Shown: piece by piece, positions 18,135-27,226 of the stretch
How positions within the stretch are numbered: position 1 is the first letter of the stretch
Layout: every line of letters begins with the position of its first letter
Assembly: GCA_964517465.1 (NCBI GenBank)
Contig: CAZFEK010000003.1
Location: forward strand, 66,498-130,497
Direction: 5' to 3'
DNA length: 64,000 bases
Source of the DNA: JACPUX01 sp964517465
Lineage (GTDB): Bacteria > Pseudomonadota > Gammaproteobacteria > Burkholderiales > Casimicrobiaceae
The notes under the pieces: generated by a model
What the model was told of the DNA's origin: nothing
The model's database searches: none
What the model saw: only the letters and a program-made list of their open reading frames with translations
Made by a program: the position numbers and the translations under genes

Positions 18135-19130
18135 ATGCCTAGTTTAGCACGCCCCCACCTAGCCTCTGCTGCGGCCCCTGGCATTCTGGTCGTCAAGACT
18201 TCGTCGCTCGGCGACGTTGTTCATGCCCTGCCGGCAATCACCGACCTCAGCCGCGCCAGGCCTGAGCTTGCGCTCGACTGGCTGGTGGAAGAAGCCTTCA
18301 TCGAAATTCCGCGTCTGCACCCGGCGGTGCGCCATGCCGTGCCTTGCGCCGTTCGAAGATGGCGCCGGCAGCTGCTCGCCCGACAGACGCGGCGCGAAAT
18401 CGCCGCGCTCCGGCGTGAGGTGCGACAAGCGGGCTATGGCGCGGTGCTCGATTTGCAAGGTTTGCTCAAGAGCGCCTGGCTGTCTTCACTGGCCAAAGTG
18501 CCGGTGCATGGTTACGATCGACCGAGCGCCCGCGAACCCCTGGCCGGACTCGCCTATGCCCATCGCCACTCGGTGCCGCGCGGGTTGCATGCGGTCGAGC
18601 GGAACCGGCGCCTGACCGCAGCGGCATTCGGCTACGCATTGCGGGGATCCCCCGATTACGGCCTGGACGTCAGGCCCCACGCGGGGGTCGAGCCCTACGT
18701 CGTGTGTCTGCATGCCACTAGCCGCTTGGACAAGTGTTGGCCGGCGCCGCATTGGGAAGCGCTGGTGAAGATCCTGTCCCGCGAGGGGCTGCGCTGCCTC
18801 CTGCCCTGGGGCAGCGTCGCCGAACGCAAACGTGCCGACTCGATCGCCGCCGCTTGCGCCGGGGCGCAAGTGCTGCCCGCCTTATCGCTCACTGAACTGG
18901 CCAGGCTCCTGGCCGGCGCTCGCGCCGCCATCGGCGTCGATACCGGACTCGTGCATCTCGCCGCTGCCGTTGGTTGCCCGGTGCTCGCTCTTTATCTGGC
19001 CAGCGATCCGAGTCTCACCGGGGCCTGCGCCGGACGCGCGCCGGCGATCAACCTGGGCGGCGCTCGATCGGTCCCAACCGTGGCCGAGGTCCGCAATCGG
19101 TTGCTGGGTCTGCTCGAAACCCGTCGCTGA
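18135..19130 (+). CDS. waaC: LPS heptosyltransferase I
   Basis: WaaC transfers the first L-glycero-D-manno-heptose to Kdo of lipid A. The 331-residue GT-9 protein has the N-terminal ILVVKTSSLGDVVHALPAI signature, LDLQGLLKSAWL, and near the C-terminus the ADP-heptose-binding GVDTGLVHLAAA. The N-terminus carries about 15 extra residues before the usual start (MPSLARPHLASAAAPG). It is followed by waaA after 28 bp. Confidence 0.94.
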   Translation: MPSLARPHLASAAAPGILVVKTSSLGDVVHALPAITDLSRARPELALDWLVEEAFIEIPRLHPAVRHAVPCAVRRWRRQLLARQTRREIAALRREVRQAGYGAVLDLQGLLKSAWLSSLAKVPVHGYDRPSAREPLAGLAYAHRHSVPRGLHAVERNRRLTAAAFGYALRGSPDYGLDVRPHAGVEPYVVCLHATSRLDKCWPAPHWEALVKILSREGLRCLLPWGSVAERKRADSIAAACAGAQVLPALSLTELARLLAGARAAIGVDTGLVHLAAAVGCPVLALYLASDPSLTGACAGRAPAINLGGARSVPTVAEVRNRLLGLLETRR

Positions 19131-19158
19131 GCGCTCGCATAATCCGCAGGCCCTAGCC

Positions 19159-20451
19159 ATGATCGGCACTGTTTATCGTATCTTTGGTCGAGCGCTGGTC
19201 CCGGCGCTGCTTGCCCGAATTTGGTGGCGGGGTCGCAAGGAGCCCGGCTATCGCACTCGTTGGCGCGAACGTCTGGGTCGATATGATGAACCCGCGCCGA
19301 CCGAAACACCGCTGATTTGGATACATGCCGTCTCGCTGGGCGAAACCCGCGCCGTACAACCCCTGGTGTCGGCATTGCTTCAAGCCTACCCAGAAATTCG
19401 CATCTTGCTCACCCACCTTACCGCGACCGGGCGGGAGGCGGGCGCCGCTTGGAAAAATCCGCGCGTTCTTCAAGCCTGGTTGCCTTGGGACTATCGCGGC
19501 GCAGTGAAGTCTTTCTTTGGACACTTCCGCCCGGTCGCGGGAATGCTGATGGAAACCGAAATCTGGCCGACCCTTCTTCGCGAGGCGCAGCACTTTGACG
19601 TGCCTGTGTATCTGCTCAATGCGCGCTTATCCGCCCGAAGCGCCCTGGGTTATCAGCGTTTGGGATCTTTCGGGCGGACCGCTTTCGCCTCGCTCGCCGG
19701 GGTAGCTGCGCAAACGTCGACGGATGCTGCTCGGCTCGCCGCGCTGGGTGCTCCTACACCGATCGTCACCGGCAACCTGAAGTTCGATTGCGCCGTGCCG
19801 GATGCCGCCTTGCTGCTGGGAGCACGCTTGCGCGCGCTGTGGGGGGAAGCGCGGATGCTTTGGGTTGCGGGCAGCACGCGCGAAGGGGAGGAAGCGCTGA
19901 TTCTTGACGCGCTGGCATCCCGCCCTCCGCTCGACAATCTGCTGCTAGTAATCGTGCCGCGCCATCCTCAGCGCTTCGAGGAAGTCGCTGCCCTCCTTGC
20001 GCGGCGCGGGTTGCGCTTTACTCGTCGCTCCCAGGAGCTCTCCCTGGACGATTCGGTTCAGGTCGTCTTGGGCGACACCATGGGCGAAATGCCGGCCTAT
20101 TATTCGGCCTCCGATTTGGCATTCATCGGCGGCAGTTTGTTGCCCTTTGGCGCGCACAATCTGATCGAAGCCTGCGCCGCGGGTAAGCCCGTCCTCCTCG
20201 GACCCTCAGTCTTCAACTTTGCCGAAGCGGCCGCGCAAGCCATTGCTCATGGTGCGGCGGTTCAAGTCGCGGACTCTTCCCAGTTGCTCGCCGCGGTGCA
20301 AGAACTCGCTGCCGATCCCTCCCGCAGGCGACAAATGGCCGACGCTGGGCTCGCTTTCACCGCGGCCCACCGCGGCGCGGCGCAGCGTCTATTGGGGTGG
20401 CTGAAACCCGCCCTGGATTCGCGGATCAACCCGCCACGAGGTAGCGGTTGA
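19159..20451 (+). CDS. waaA: 3-deoxy-D-manno-octulosonic acid transferase
   Basis: WaaA (KdtA) adds Kdo residues to the lipid A precursor at the inner membrane. The 430 residues begin with a hydrophobic anchor (VYRIFGRALVPALLARI), then RWRERLG, IWIHAVSLGE with the catalytic Glu, LLTHLTATGREA, ETEIWPTLL, GNLKFD, VPRHPQRFEE and GGSLLPFGAHNLIEACAAGKP. I started at the ATG at 19159; the open frame extends upstream only through waaC in another frame. The last 26 nt overlap the convergent tolC-like gene. Confidence 0.95.
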   Translation: MIGTVYRIFGRALVPALLARIWWRGRKEPGYRTRWRERLGRYDEPAPTETPLIWIHAVSLGETRAVQPLVSALLQAYPEIRILLTHLTATGREAGAAWKNPRVLQAWLPWDYRGAVKSFFGHFRPVAGMLMETEIWPTLLREAQHFDVPVYLLNARLSARSALGYQRLGSFGRTAFASLAGVAAQTSTDAARLAALGAPTPIVTGNLKFDCAVPDAALLLGARLRALWGEARMLWVAGSTREGEEALILDALASRPPLDNLLLVIVPRHPQRFEEVAALLARRGLRFTRRSQELSLDDSVQVVLGDTMGEMPAYYSASDLAFIGGSLLPFGAHNLIEACAAGKPVLLGPSVFNFAEAAAQAIAHGAAVQVADSSQLLAAVQELAADPSRRRQMADAGLAFTAAHRGAAQRLLGWLKPALDSRINPPRGSG

Positions 20452-21754
20452 AGGCTTCGAGGTCGACTTCGCGCAGCTCCCCGACGGCGGCCTTGAGTTT
20501 CAAGAGACTCATCAAATAAGTATAAGTGGCGGCGGCCAAGTCGCGCCGCACCTGGTAAACCTGCTGCTGCGCGTTGAGCACGTCAACGTTGGTGCGCACC
20601 CCCACTTCCATGCCGACTCTCGACGAGGCGAGCGCAGTATCGGCAGAAACCAGCGCCTGCTGCAAGGCCTTGACCTGCGCAATGCCGTTGGTCACCCCTA
20701 GGTACGCCTGCCGCGCCGAAAGCGAAGCCGCCCGCCGGGCGCCTTCGACATCCTGGCGAGACTTCTCCTGGTTGGCGGCGGCTTCCCTCACCTTGGAGCT
20801 CAAAGCGCCGCCGGCATAAAGCGGGATCGCCACTTGCAGGCCGATTTGCCCGGTTTTGGAATTGCTGCCGAAACTGCTCAAAGAGGATGCGCTGGAGCGC
20901 GTGTCGTTGTAGCTGGCCACCAGATCCAGCGTGGGCTGGTGTCCGGCACGGTTGCGGTCGACTTCCAAGCGCGCGATTTCGAGGGTCGCCTCCGCAATCC
21001 GCACGGCCCATCCCGCCTTTTCGGCACGTTCCACCCAAGAGTCCATGCTCGCGGGGTCGGGGCCGCGCAGTTCGAGCGCCGGTCCTAATACGCTGAGCGA
21101 CTTGGGGATCCTCCCGATGATGGACTGCAGGGCGCGGTACTTGATTTCGCGATCGTTTTGCGCGGCGATTTCCTGCGCCACGATCTGATCGTATTTGGCT
21201 TGCGCCTCATTGGTGTCGGTGATGGTGGCCGTGCCGACTTCGAAATTGCGCTTCGCCTGCGCCAGTTGCTGGCTTACCGCAGCCTTCTGAGCTGCGGCCA
21301 AGCTGACGCCATCGGCCGCCAGCAGCGCATCAAAATAGGCCTGTGCCACACGCAAGGCCAAATCCTGTTCCGCCGCACCCAGCACAAAATCGGCCTGCCC
21401 GACTTGCTGCTTGGCTTGGTCGTAGGCGATGAAATTCTGCATTCGATACAAAGGCTGGCTCGCCGAAAGCGTGAACCCGTGGCTGTGGTAGTCCCGCTCG
21501 GTATCGAGCGGCGGTTCGGACTTGATGCGGGAATCCAGGTTGGTCTGCGTAACGTTAGCCGACAAACTCACGTTGGGAAGCAACCCGGCCCGGCCTTGTA
21601 CCGCTTTTTCTTGCGTGGCGCGCCAGGTCGCGCGGGCTGCCGCCAAGGCCGCGTCCTGGGTCACGGCTTCGCGATAGATCTGCAACAGGTCCTCGGCCAG
21701 AACTGCGGGCGCCGCGCAAAGACCGAGGGCAAGAGCCAAGATTCGAAGTTTCAT
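20426..21754 (-). CDS. tolC: TolC-family outer-membrane channel protein
   Basis: A 442-residue outer-membrane factor for efflux or type I secretion. It has a signal peptide (MKLRILALALGLCAAPAVLA) and two repeats of a coiled-coil pair and beta-strands. Typical marks are DLLQIYREAVTQDAALAAARA at the N-terminus, QPLYRMQN, the DTNEAQAKYDQI helix and VGVRTNVDVLNAQQQVYQ near the C-terminus. The start at 21754 is at the signal peptide. It ends the minus-strand block MFP-RND-Pcm-TolC, which suggests it serves that pump. Confidence 0.93.
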   Translation of the reverse strand: MKLRILALALGLCAAPAVLAEDLLQIYREAVTQDAALAAARATWRATQEKAVQGRAGLLPNVSLSANVTQTNLDSRIKSEPPLDTERDYHSHGFTLSASQPLYRMQNFIAYDQAKQQVGQADFVLGAAEQDLALRVAQAYFDALLAADGVSLAAAQKAAVSQQLAQAKRNFEVGTATITDTNEAQAKYDQIVAQEIAAQNDREIKYRALQSIIGRIPKSLSVLGPALELRGPDPASMDSWVERAEKAGWAVRIAEATLEIARLEVDRNRAGHQPTLDLVASYNDTRSSASSLSSFGSNSKTGQIGLQVAIPLYAGGALSSKVREAAANQEKSRQDVEGARRAASLSARQAYLGVTNGIAQVKALQQALVSADTALASSRVGMEVGVRTNVDVLNAQQQVYQVRRDLAAATYTYLMSLLKLKAAVGELREVDLEAFNRYLVAG

Positions 21755-21816
21755 TGGTTTTCCGTTTCCTTTGTGAAGACTCGATGGTGGCGCAGCGAAA
21801 CTCGCCGGGCCGAGCC

Positions 21817-22470
21817 TCAGAAGACGAAGCGCTCGGACTCCAAGGCGTTGGCCAAGGGATCGAGGCAAGTTTCGAAAAGCGTCTGCCCGCGCACGCTGCC
21901 GTCTTCGCGCTTCTGCAGCAACTGGGCGGTCATCACCGGCGCCTCGCCGGTGACGATGAACATCCGCCCGCCGGGGCGAAGGCTGTTCAGAGCCGCTTCT
22001 GGCAGCACTGGGCTTGAGGCGGTAAACACCGTGACATCGTAGGGTCCGTTTTCGTTCCAGCCGCGCGCCGCGTCGCCGACGATCAAGGTGACGTTATTCA
22101 CGCTATGCTGGGTGAGGCGCTTTTGCGCCAGCGCCGAGAGCTCGGCATCGATCTCGACGCTGACGACCTGCAGCGCTCGATGCGCCAGCAACGCCGTCAG
22201 GTAACCGCTGCCCGTGCCAACCTCCAAAACCCGCTCACCTGGCTTGACCGCCAGCTCCTGAATCACCCTGGCCTCGAGCTTGGGCTGCCACATCTTTTTG
22301 CCATTAAGGAGCGGCAATTCCAAATCAGCAAAGGCCAACGCCTGATAGGCTGGCGAGACATACTCCTCGCGCTTCACTTTGCGCAGCAAATTGAGCACCT
22401 CGGGGTCCAGCACGTCCCAGGTGCGAATCTGTTGTTCGATCATGTTGTGACGGGCTAGCTCGAAGTCCAT
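21817..22470 (-). CDS. Pcm-like methyltransferase (protein-L-isoaspartate O-methyltransferase family) with altered active-site motif
   Basis: The 217-residue class I SAM methyltransferase aligns along its length with Pcm: an N-terminal MIEQQIRTWDVLDPEVL helix and SAM motif I VLEVGTGSGYL (81-91). Canonical Pcm enzymes have GQTISQP at the substrate site; here the aligned residues are GKKMWQP (57-63), losing the conserved Thr/Ser. Isoaspartyl repair activity is therefore doubtful. Genes of this type commonly sit beside tolC and waaA in betaproteobacteria, as here (63 bp before tolC). The alternative is a methyltransferase of different substrate. Confidence 0.82.
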   Translation of the reverse strand: MDFELARHNMIEQQIRTWDVLDPEVLNLLRKVKREEYVSPAYQALAFADLELPLLNGKKMWQPKLEARVIQELAVKPGERVLEVGTGSGYLTALLAHRALQVVSVEIDAELSALAQKRLTQHSVNNVTLIVGDAARGWNENGPYDVTVFTASSPVLPEAALNSLRPGGRMFIVTGEAPVMTAQLLQKREDGSVRGQTLFETCLDPLANALESERFVF

Positions 22471-22514
22471 GGTTCAATCCAAGTCCGATAAGGGGTCTCA
22501 CGCAAGGCCCTGAA

Positions 22515-25500
22515 TTATACCAGCTTGTCCAGGGGCGACGCGGCCGGCAGGGCACCTCCCGCGGTCAGCGACGCTTTCCCGCCGCGGTGGGACCAGCGGT
22601 CGAGATAGGAATAAATGACCGGCACCACCACCAGGGTCAGCAAGGTCGAGGTAATCACTCCGCCGATGATGGCCCGCCCCATGGTGGCATTGCCCTCGCC
22701 GCCTTCCCCCACACCCAACGCCAAAGGCAGCATGCCAAATATCATCGCGGCCGTGGTCATCAAAATGGGTCTGAGGCGAACTTGGCCGGCGGCGGCAATC
22801 GCCTCGTCGAGGCTATGGCCCTCCCGGCGCGCCTGATTGGTGAAATCCACCAGCAGAATGGCATTTTTGGTCACCAGACCCATCAACATGATGAAGCCGA
22901 TGATCGAGAAGATGTTCAGCGTGCTGCCGGTGATGAGCAGCGCCAGAAACACCCCGATCAAGGACAAGGGCAGCGACGCCATGATGGCGAGCGGTTGCAG
23001 AAAGCTGCCAAATTGTGAGGCGAGGATGAGGTAGATGAAGACCACTGCCATGCCCAGGGCCATCAGCGCATAAACGAAGGACTCTTCCATGTCTTTGGTC
23101 GATCCGCCAACGTGGAAGCGGTAACCCGGCGGCAGTTCCATTTTTTTGGTCAAGGCGGTCACCTCATTGCCGGCATCGCCCGCTGGCCGTCCTTCGACGT
23201 TGGCGGAGATGGTCACCATGCGCTGCAAGTCCAGCCGCTCGATGGACTTGGGCGAGGAGGTCGGCACCAAGTCGGCCACCTGGCGCAGCGGCACCACGCG
23301 CGGTGCGCCGGCGCCACTGCCGGCGACCAGGGGAATCTCGCCCAAGTCAGCAAGCGCCCGACGGTCGCGTTCGGCCAGACGCACCGTAACATCGTAATTC
23401 TGGCCGTCAGGGGCGAGCCAGGTGGTCACCGCGTCGCCCGCGATCAGCGGCCGCGCCGCGGCGGCGATTTGGCCCACCGACAAACCCAGGTCGCTGGCCA
23501 GATCGCGGTTCACGCGAATCGCCAGCGTCGGGTTGGCCGCCTTCTCGCTGCTCTCCACGTCGGTAACGCCTTTCACCCCGGCGATTTGCTGCTGAATGGA
23601 CTTGGATAACCGCGTGAGCTCGCTGGAATCGGGCCCCAGCACCGCCAATTGAATGGGTTTGTTCCAACCGACGGACAGTTCGACTCCGGCAATGGGGCGC
23701 ACGCGCTCGCGAAAGGCATTTTCCAGTTCAGTCTGGGTTTTTTGCCTCGCAGCCCGAGGCTGCAACTGAACGTTGATGAAAGCAGTGTTCTTGCCATTGT
23801 TGGTGCCGACGCGCGAGTAAACGAGGCGCACTTCCGGGAAATCCCTCAAGGCCTGCTCCACTTGCGCAGTCTTGGCCTCGGTATAGGCGAGGCTGGAGCC
23901 GACGGGAGTCGATAGCCTCAGGGTCAGTTCGGATTCATCCGACTTGGGGATGAACTCGCTGCCGATCAGGGGCACCAAGAAGAAGCTCCCGACAAAGCTG
24001 AGGGAAGCGATGACGAGCACTTTGCCGCGATGCTGCAAGGCCCAGCCCAGCACGCGCCCATAGGTCCCGTGCGCTCCTTGAACCAAGGATTCGAAGCGAT
24101 CCATCAAGCGCTTGAGCCATGGCAGGCGCTTGAACCGGTTCTCGGGCGGATCTGCCCAAACACTGGACAACATTGGATCCAGCGTGAAACTCACGAACAA
24201 GGAAACCAGAACCGCGACGGTGACCGTGATTCCGAATTGGTAGAAGAACCGCCCGATGATGCCGCCCATAAACGCGACGGGCAAAAAGACCGCGACAATG
24301 GCAAAAGTGGTCGCCATCACCGCCAGACCGATCTCGTCGGTGCCTTCCCGCGCCGCGGTGAGGTGGTCTTTGCCCATGGCGAGGTGGCGAACGATGTTCT
24401 CCCGCACCACGATGGCATCGTCGATCAAGAGCCCGATGCACAGTGACAGTGCCATGAGGGTGAGGAAATTCAGGGTGAAACCGAAGGCAAATAGCGCTGT
24501 AAAGGTCGCGATCACGGCTATGGGCAGAGTAAGCCCGGTGATTACCGTGCTGCGCCAGGAATGAAGGAACAAAAAAACGATCAGCACCGTCAGCAAGGCG
24601 CCTTCGAGGATGGTTTGCTGCACGTTGCTGACCGCGGACTGAATGAAGCGCGCGTTGTTCGAGAGCACTTGCACCTTGACATCCGGTGGCAGTTCTTTCT
24701 TGAGTGCGTCCACGGCCTCGATCAGTCCGGCGCCGACTTCAACGGTGTTGCTACCGCGGATCTTCACCATCTCCAGGCTGACGGCACGCTGCCCGTCGAC
24801 TCGCGCAATCGAGCTTTCCTCGGCTTGGCCATCGACCAAGTGCGCGACCTGGTCGAGGTAAATCGGCACTCCATTGCGTCGTGCGACGATAATCCGGCCG
24901 AAAGCTTCCGGGCTGGGGAGGCGGCCCTCGACCCGAACCAGCCTCTCCTCGCGGCCGAGGCTTACCGAACCCGCGGGCATATCCTGGTTTTCGGAGCGCA
25001 ACGCGGCGATGACCTGATCCACCCCGATGCTCAAAGCACGCATCGCCTCGGGCTTGAGCTGAACCTGGACTTCGCGCTTCACGCCGCCGCTGAGCGTCAC
25101 CGTTCCCACGCCGCGGACATTTTCCATCCGCTTCTTGACCAGCTGCTCGGCAAGACTCGTGAGCTCGCGCAAGCTGCGCTTCTCCGAGCTCAGTGCGATG
25201 CTGACCACGGGCTGATCGTCGTCGCTGTCGGCTTTGGAAATGTAGGGATCTTTTGCGTCGCGAGGAAAACTCGGTCGAATTTGCGAGAGTTTGTCACGCA
25301 CCTCCTGCATGGCAACATTGATGTCGGTTTTGAGATCGAACTCGACGATCACCAGGCTGCTGCCTTCGCGCGAGCGGGAACGAATGTGACGCACCCCGTT
25401 GACCGGATTGAGCGCGTCCTCGATCTTCTTGGACAAATCGGTCTCCACCGCTTCGGGGGAAGCGCCCGGATAGGCGACATACACCACGGCGATGGGTATG

Positions 25501-25622
25501 TCCACGTCAGGCATCTGGTCGATGGCGAGACGATGGTAAGAGAACAAACCGAGTACCAAAAGCGCCACCATCATCATGGTGGCAAATACGGGGTTCTTGA
25601 TGCTGATGCGCGTGATCCACAT
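22515..25622 (-). CDS. RND-family multidrug efflux inner-membrane transporter (HAE1 type)
   Basis: A 1035-residue proton-driven antiporter with the expected twofold layout: TM1, a large periplasmic loop, TM2-6, a cytoplasmic linker and the repeat. The N-terminus ISIKNPVFATMMM and the proton-relay pair in TM4 (LLIDDAIVVREN, near residue 400) are typical. In the second half, GLVTKNAILLVDFTNQ marks TM10. It follows the membrane fusion protein gene by 63 bp and precedes the Pcm-like gene by 44 bp. No local repressor gene is present. Confidence 0.95.
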   Translation of the reverse strand: MWITRISIKNPVFATMMMVALLVLGLFSYHRLAIDQMPDVDIPIAVVYVAYPGASPEAVETDLSKKIEDALNPVNGVRHIRSRSREGSSLVIVEFDLKTDINVAMQEVRDKLSQIRPSFPRDAKDPYISKADSDDDQPVVSIALSSEKRSLRELTSLAEQLVKKRMENVRGVGTVTLSGGVKREVQVQLKPEAMRALSIGVDQVIAALRSENQDMPAGSVSLGREERLVRVEGRLPSPEAFGRIIVARRNGVPIYLDQVAHLVDGQAEESSIARVDGQRAVSLEMVKIRGSNTVEVGAGLIEAVDALKKELPPDVKVQVLSNNARFIQSAVSNVQQTILEGALLTVLIVFLFLHSWRSTVITGLTLPIAVIATFTALFAFGFTLNFLTLMALSLCIGLLIDDAIVVRENIVRHLAMGKDHLTAAREGTDEIGLAVMATTFAIVAVFLPVAFMGGIIGRFFYQFGITVTVAVLVSLFVSFTLDPMLSSVWADPPENRFKRLPWLKRLMDRFESLVQGAHGTYGRVLGWALQHRGKVLVIASLSFVGSFFLVPLIGSEFIPKSDESELTLRLSTPVGSSLAYTEAKTAQVEQALRDFPEVRLVYSRVGTNNGKNTAFINVQLQPRAARQKTQTELENAFRERVRPIAGVELSVGWNKPIQLAVLGPDSSELTRLSKSIQQQIAGVKGVTDVESSEKAANPTLAIRVNRDLASDLGLSVGQIAAAARPLIAGDAVTTWLAPDGQNYDVTVRLAERDRRALADLGEIPLVAGSGAGAPRVVPLRQVADLVPTSSPKSIERLDLQRMVTISANVEGRPAGDAGNEVTALTKKMELPPGYRFHVGGSTKDMEESFVYALMALGMAVVFIYLILASQFGSFLQPLAIMASLPLSLIGVFLALLITGSTLNIFSIIGFIMLMGLVTKNAILLVDFTNQARREGHSLDEAIAAAGQVRLRPILMTTAAMIFGMLPLALGVGEGGEGNATMGRAIIGGVITSTLLTLVVVPVIYSYLDRWSHRGGKASLTAGGALPAASPLDKLV

Positions 25623-25685
25623 GGCCTTAGTCCCTGTTCGTGGGAATTCTTCGGGCGCCCATCCGGCGCCCCGGCGAGACTGCGA

Positions 25686-26846
25686 TTAGCGTGCCGCGAC
25701 CGGGCCGGGCTGCAGCGGTTCGGTCTTGACCTTGCCGGCCTGACCCTCTTTGATGAGATCGAATTTTCCGGCCAGGACCCAAGTTTCTTGGGACACGCCG
25801 CGCACGACCTCGACTCGGCCTTGGGTGTCGTCCCGCTGCCCCAGTGCGAGCCTACGGCGAGTCAACTTGCCGTCTTCCAGGAGCCAGGCGTAGTTCTCGC
25901 CGTTCTCGCTGCGCACCGCGGTCATCGGCAAGGTCGGCACGGGCTGCGTCGCGGCGAGCTCGATCTCGCCGTTGGCGAACATCCCGGCTTTCAGTCTCGC
26001 CCCTGGGTTTGCCAAACTGACATAAACCATGATGGAGCGCGTTCCCGGTTCGGCCATCGGGTTGATCCTGGTGATTCGCCCGCCAAATGACTCTTCGCCA
26101 AAACCGTCGACCCGCAAGCTCACCGCCATGCCGGGCTTCACCCGCGGCACATCGACCGCGGGCATCGGTGCCTGGAGTTCCAGTTCGCCAAGGTCCACCA
26201 CGGTAAAAAGCGGCGCCTCCACTGAGACGCGCTCGCCGACGAGCACATGGCGCTTGGCGACGATGCCGGCGAGGGGAGTGCTCACCGTTGCGTCCGCCAG
26301 GGCCTTGCGCGCCAGCCGCGCCTGAGCCTCCCAGGCCTGCTGCGTGCCGCGGTTGGTGTCATAAGCGCTCACCGCGTTGTCGTAAGCATTCTGCGAAATG
26401 AACCCCTGTTTGAGCAGCGCCTGGTTGTTGGCGCGGTTCTTTTCTGCCAGCGCCAGTTGCGCCCGCCCAGATTCCTGATTGCCGATCTTCTCCGCCAGGC
26501 GGGTTTCCAAATCAGCGGTATCAAACTGCGCCAGTATCTGACCCGCCGCCACGGCATCACCTTCCCGCGCGGAAAGCGTTTTGATTTCGCCCGAAACCTT
26601 GGCCTTAACTACCGTTTGACGCAAGGGCTGCAGGCTCCCCGAAACCCTCAGTCTTGGCCGCAGGGCAACGGCTTCAAGGCGTGTTAGGTCCGCCGGGGAA
26701 AACTCCAAGGTCACCGGCGCATTCTTGGCCTCGGGAACCGAGGCCTTTTTGCTGGCGCGAGCGACGATGCCGCCGCTGACCAGACCCACCGCAAGCACCA
26801 CGCCCAGAACCCAAACCACCCGTTTCTTCGTCATCTTGATCATCAT
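25686..26846 (-). CDS. RND efflux periplasmic adaptor (membrane fusion protein)
   Basis: This protein connects the RND pump to the TolC channel in the periplasm. The 386 residues have an N-terminal membrane anchor (VVWVLGVVLAVGLVSGGIV), a split lipoyl domain (VVKAKVSGEIKTLSAREGDAV and TPLAGIVAKRHVLVGERV), an alpha-hairpin rich in Asn/Gln/Ala, a beta-barrel and a C-terminal domain. I took the MMIKMTKK start at 26846, which has a GGGAAGGGAG ribosome site; the frame is open to 27074 but lacks family sequence there. Confidence 0.94.
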   Translation of the reverse strand: MMIKMTKKRVVWVLGVVLAVGLVSGGIVARASKKASVPEAKNAPVTLEFSPADLTRLEAVALRPRLRVSGSLQPLRQTVVKAKVSGEIKTLSAREGDAVAAGQILAQFDTADLETRLAEKIGNQESGRAQLALAEKNRANNQALLKQGFISQNAYDNAVSAYDTNRGTQQAWEAQARLARKALADATVSTPLAGIVAKRHVLVGERVSVEAPLFTVVDLGELELQAPMPAVDVPRVKPGMAVSLRVDGFGEESFGGRITRINPMAEPGTRSIMVYVSLANPGARLKAGMFANGEIELAATQPVPTLPMTAVRSENGENYAWLLEDGKLTRRRLALGQRDDTQGRVEVVRGVSQETWVLAGKFDLIKEGQAGKVKTEPLQPGPVAAR

Positions 26847-26862
26847 CGACTCCCTTCCCTTT

Positions 26863-26885
26863 GCTCCGGACGGATGATCCGGAGC
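26863..26885. promoter_or_regulatory. Inverted repeat upstream of the efflux operon; rest of the 26847-27226 intergenic region
   Basis: GCTCCGGA (26863-26870) and TCCGGAGC (26878-26885) form a perfect 8-bp inverted repeat with a 7-nt loop, 17 nt before the adaptor start codon. It could be an mRNA hairpin above the ribosome site or a repressor operator. The rest of this 380-bp divergent region holds a weak 6-bp stem near 27053 and the liv promoter/operator near 27174; I see no gene in it. Confidence 0.4.
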
Positions 26886-27173
26886 TCCATGGCCGCCACC
26901 CCCGGCTGCACATTGGATGCGCCGGGTTCCGGAATTGGATGGCGGGAGACTAAATCTCCGAGCCGGCCGCCGAAACCCCGTTGCGACGAATTGCGGAAAC
27001 CAAGGGTTGATTGCGAGATTCGCGGGACAGAACGCAAGGATCTGCTGCCGCAGACGGCGACTGCGGTTTGACAAAGCCCAAGCTCAAGCAGATAATCCCT
27101 GCCTTGTTTTTTGCGTCGGGAAGGCCGACTTCGCCCGCAAATCACCAACGCGAGGGCCAAGCCGAGATTTCCC

Positions 27174-27206
27174 CTAGTACATTTGCGCCCGTACTAGTTC
27201 TATACA
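27174..27206 (+). promoter_or_regulatory. Dyad operator and -10 element of the liv operon
   Basis: CTAGTAC (27174-27180) and GTACTAG (27191-27197) form a perfect 7-bp dyad with a 10-bp spacer. It ends 3 bp before a -10-like TATACA (27201-27206) and covers the -35 region, where no consensus hexamer is seen. A ribosome site GGAGAGGAGAA and the livK ATG (27227) follow. A dimeric activator or repressor site is the natural reading; the regulator is not identified. Confidence 0.45.
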
Positions 27207-27226
27207 CTCGGAGAGGAGAACCACGA

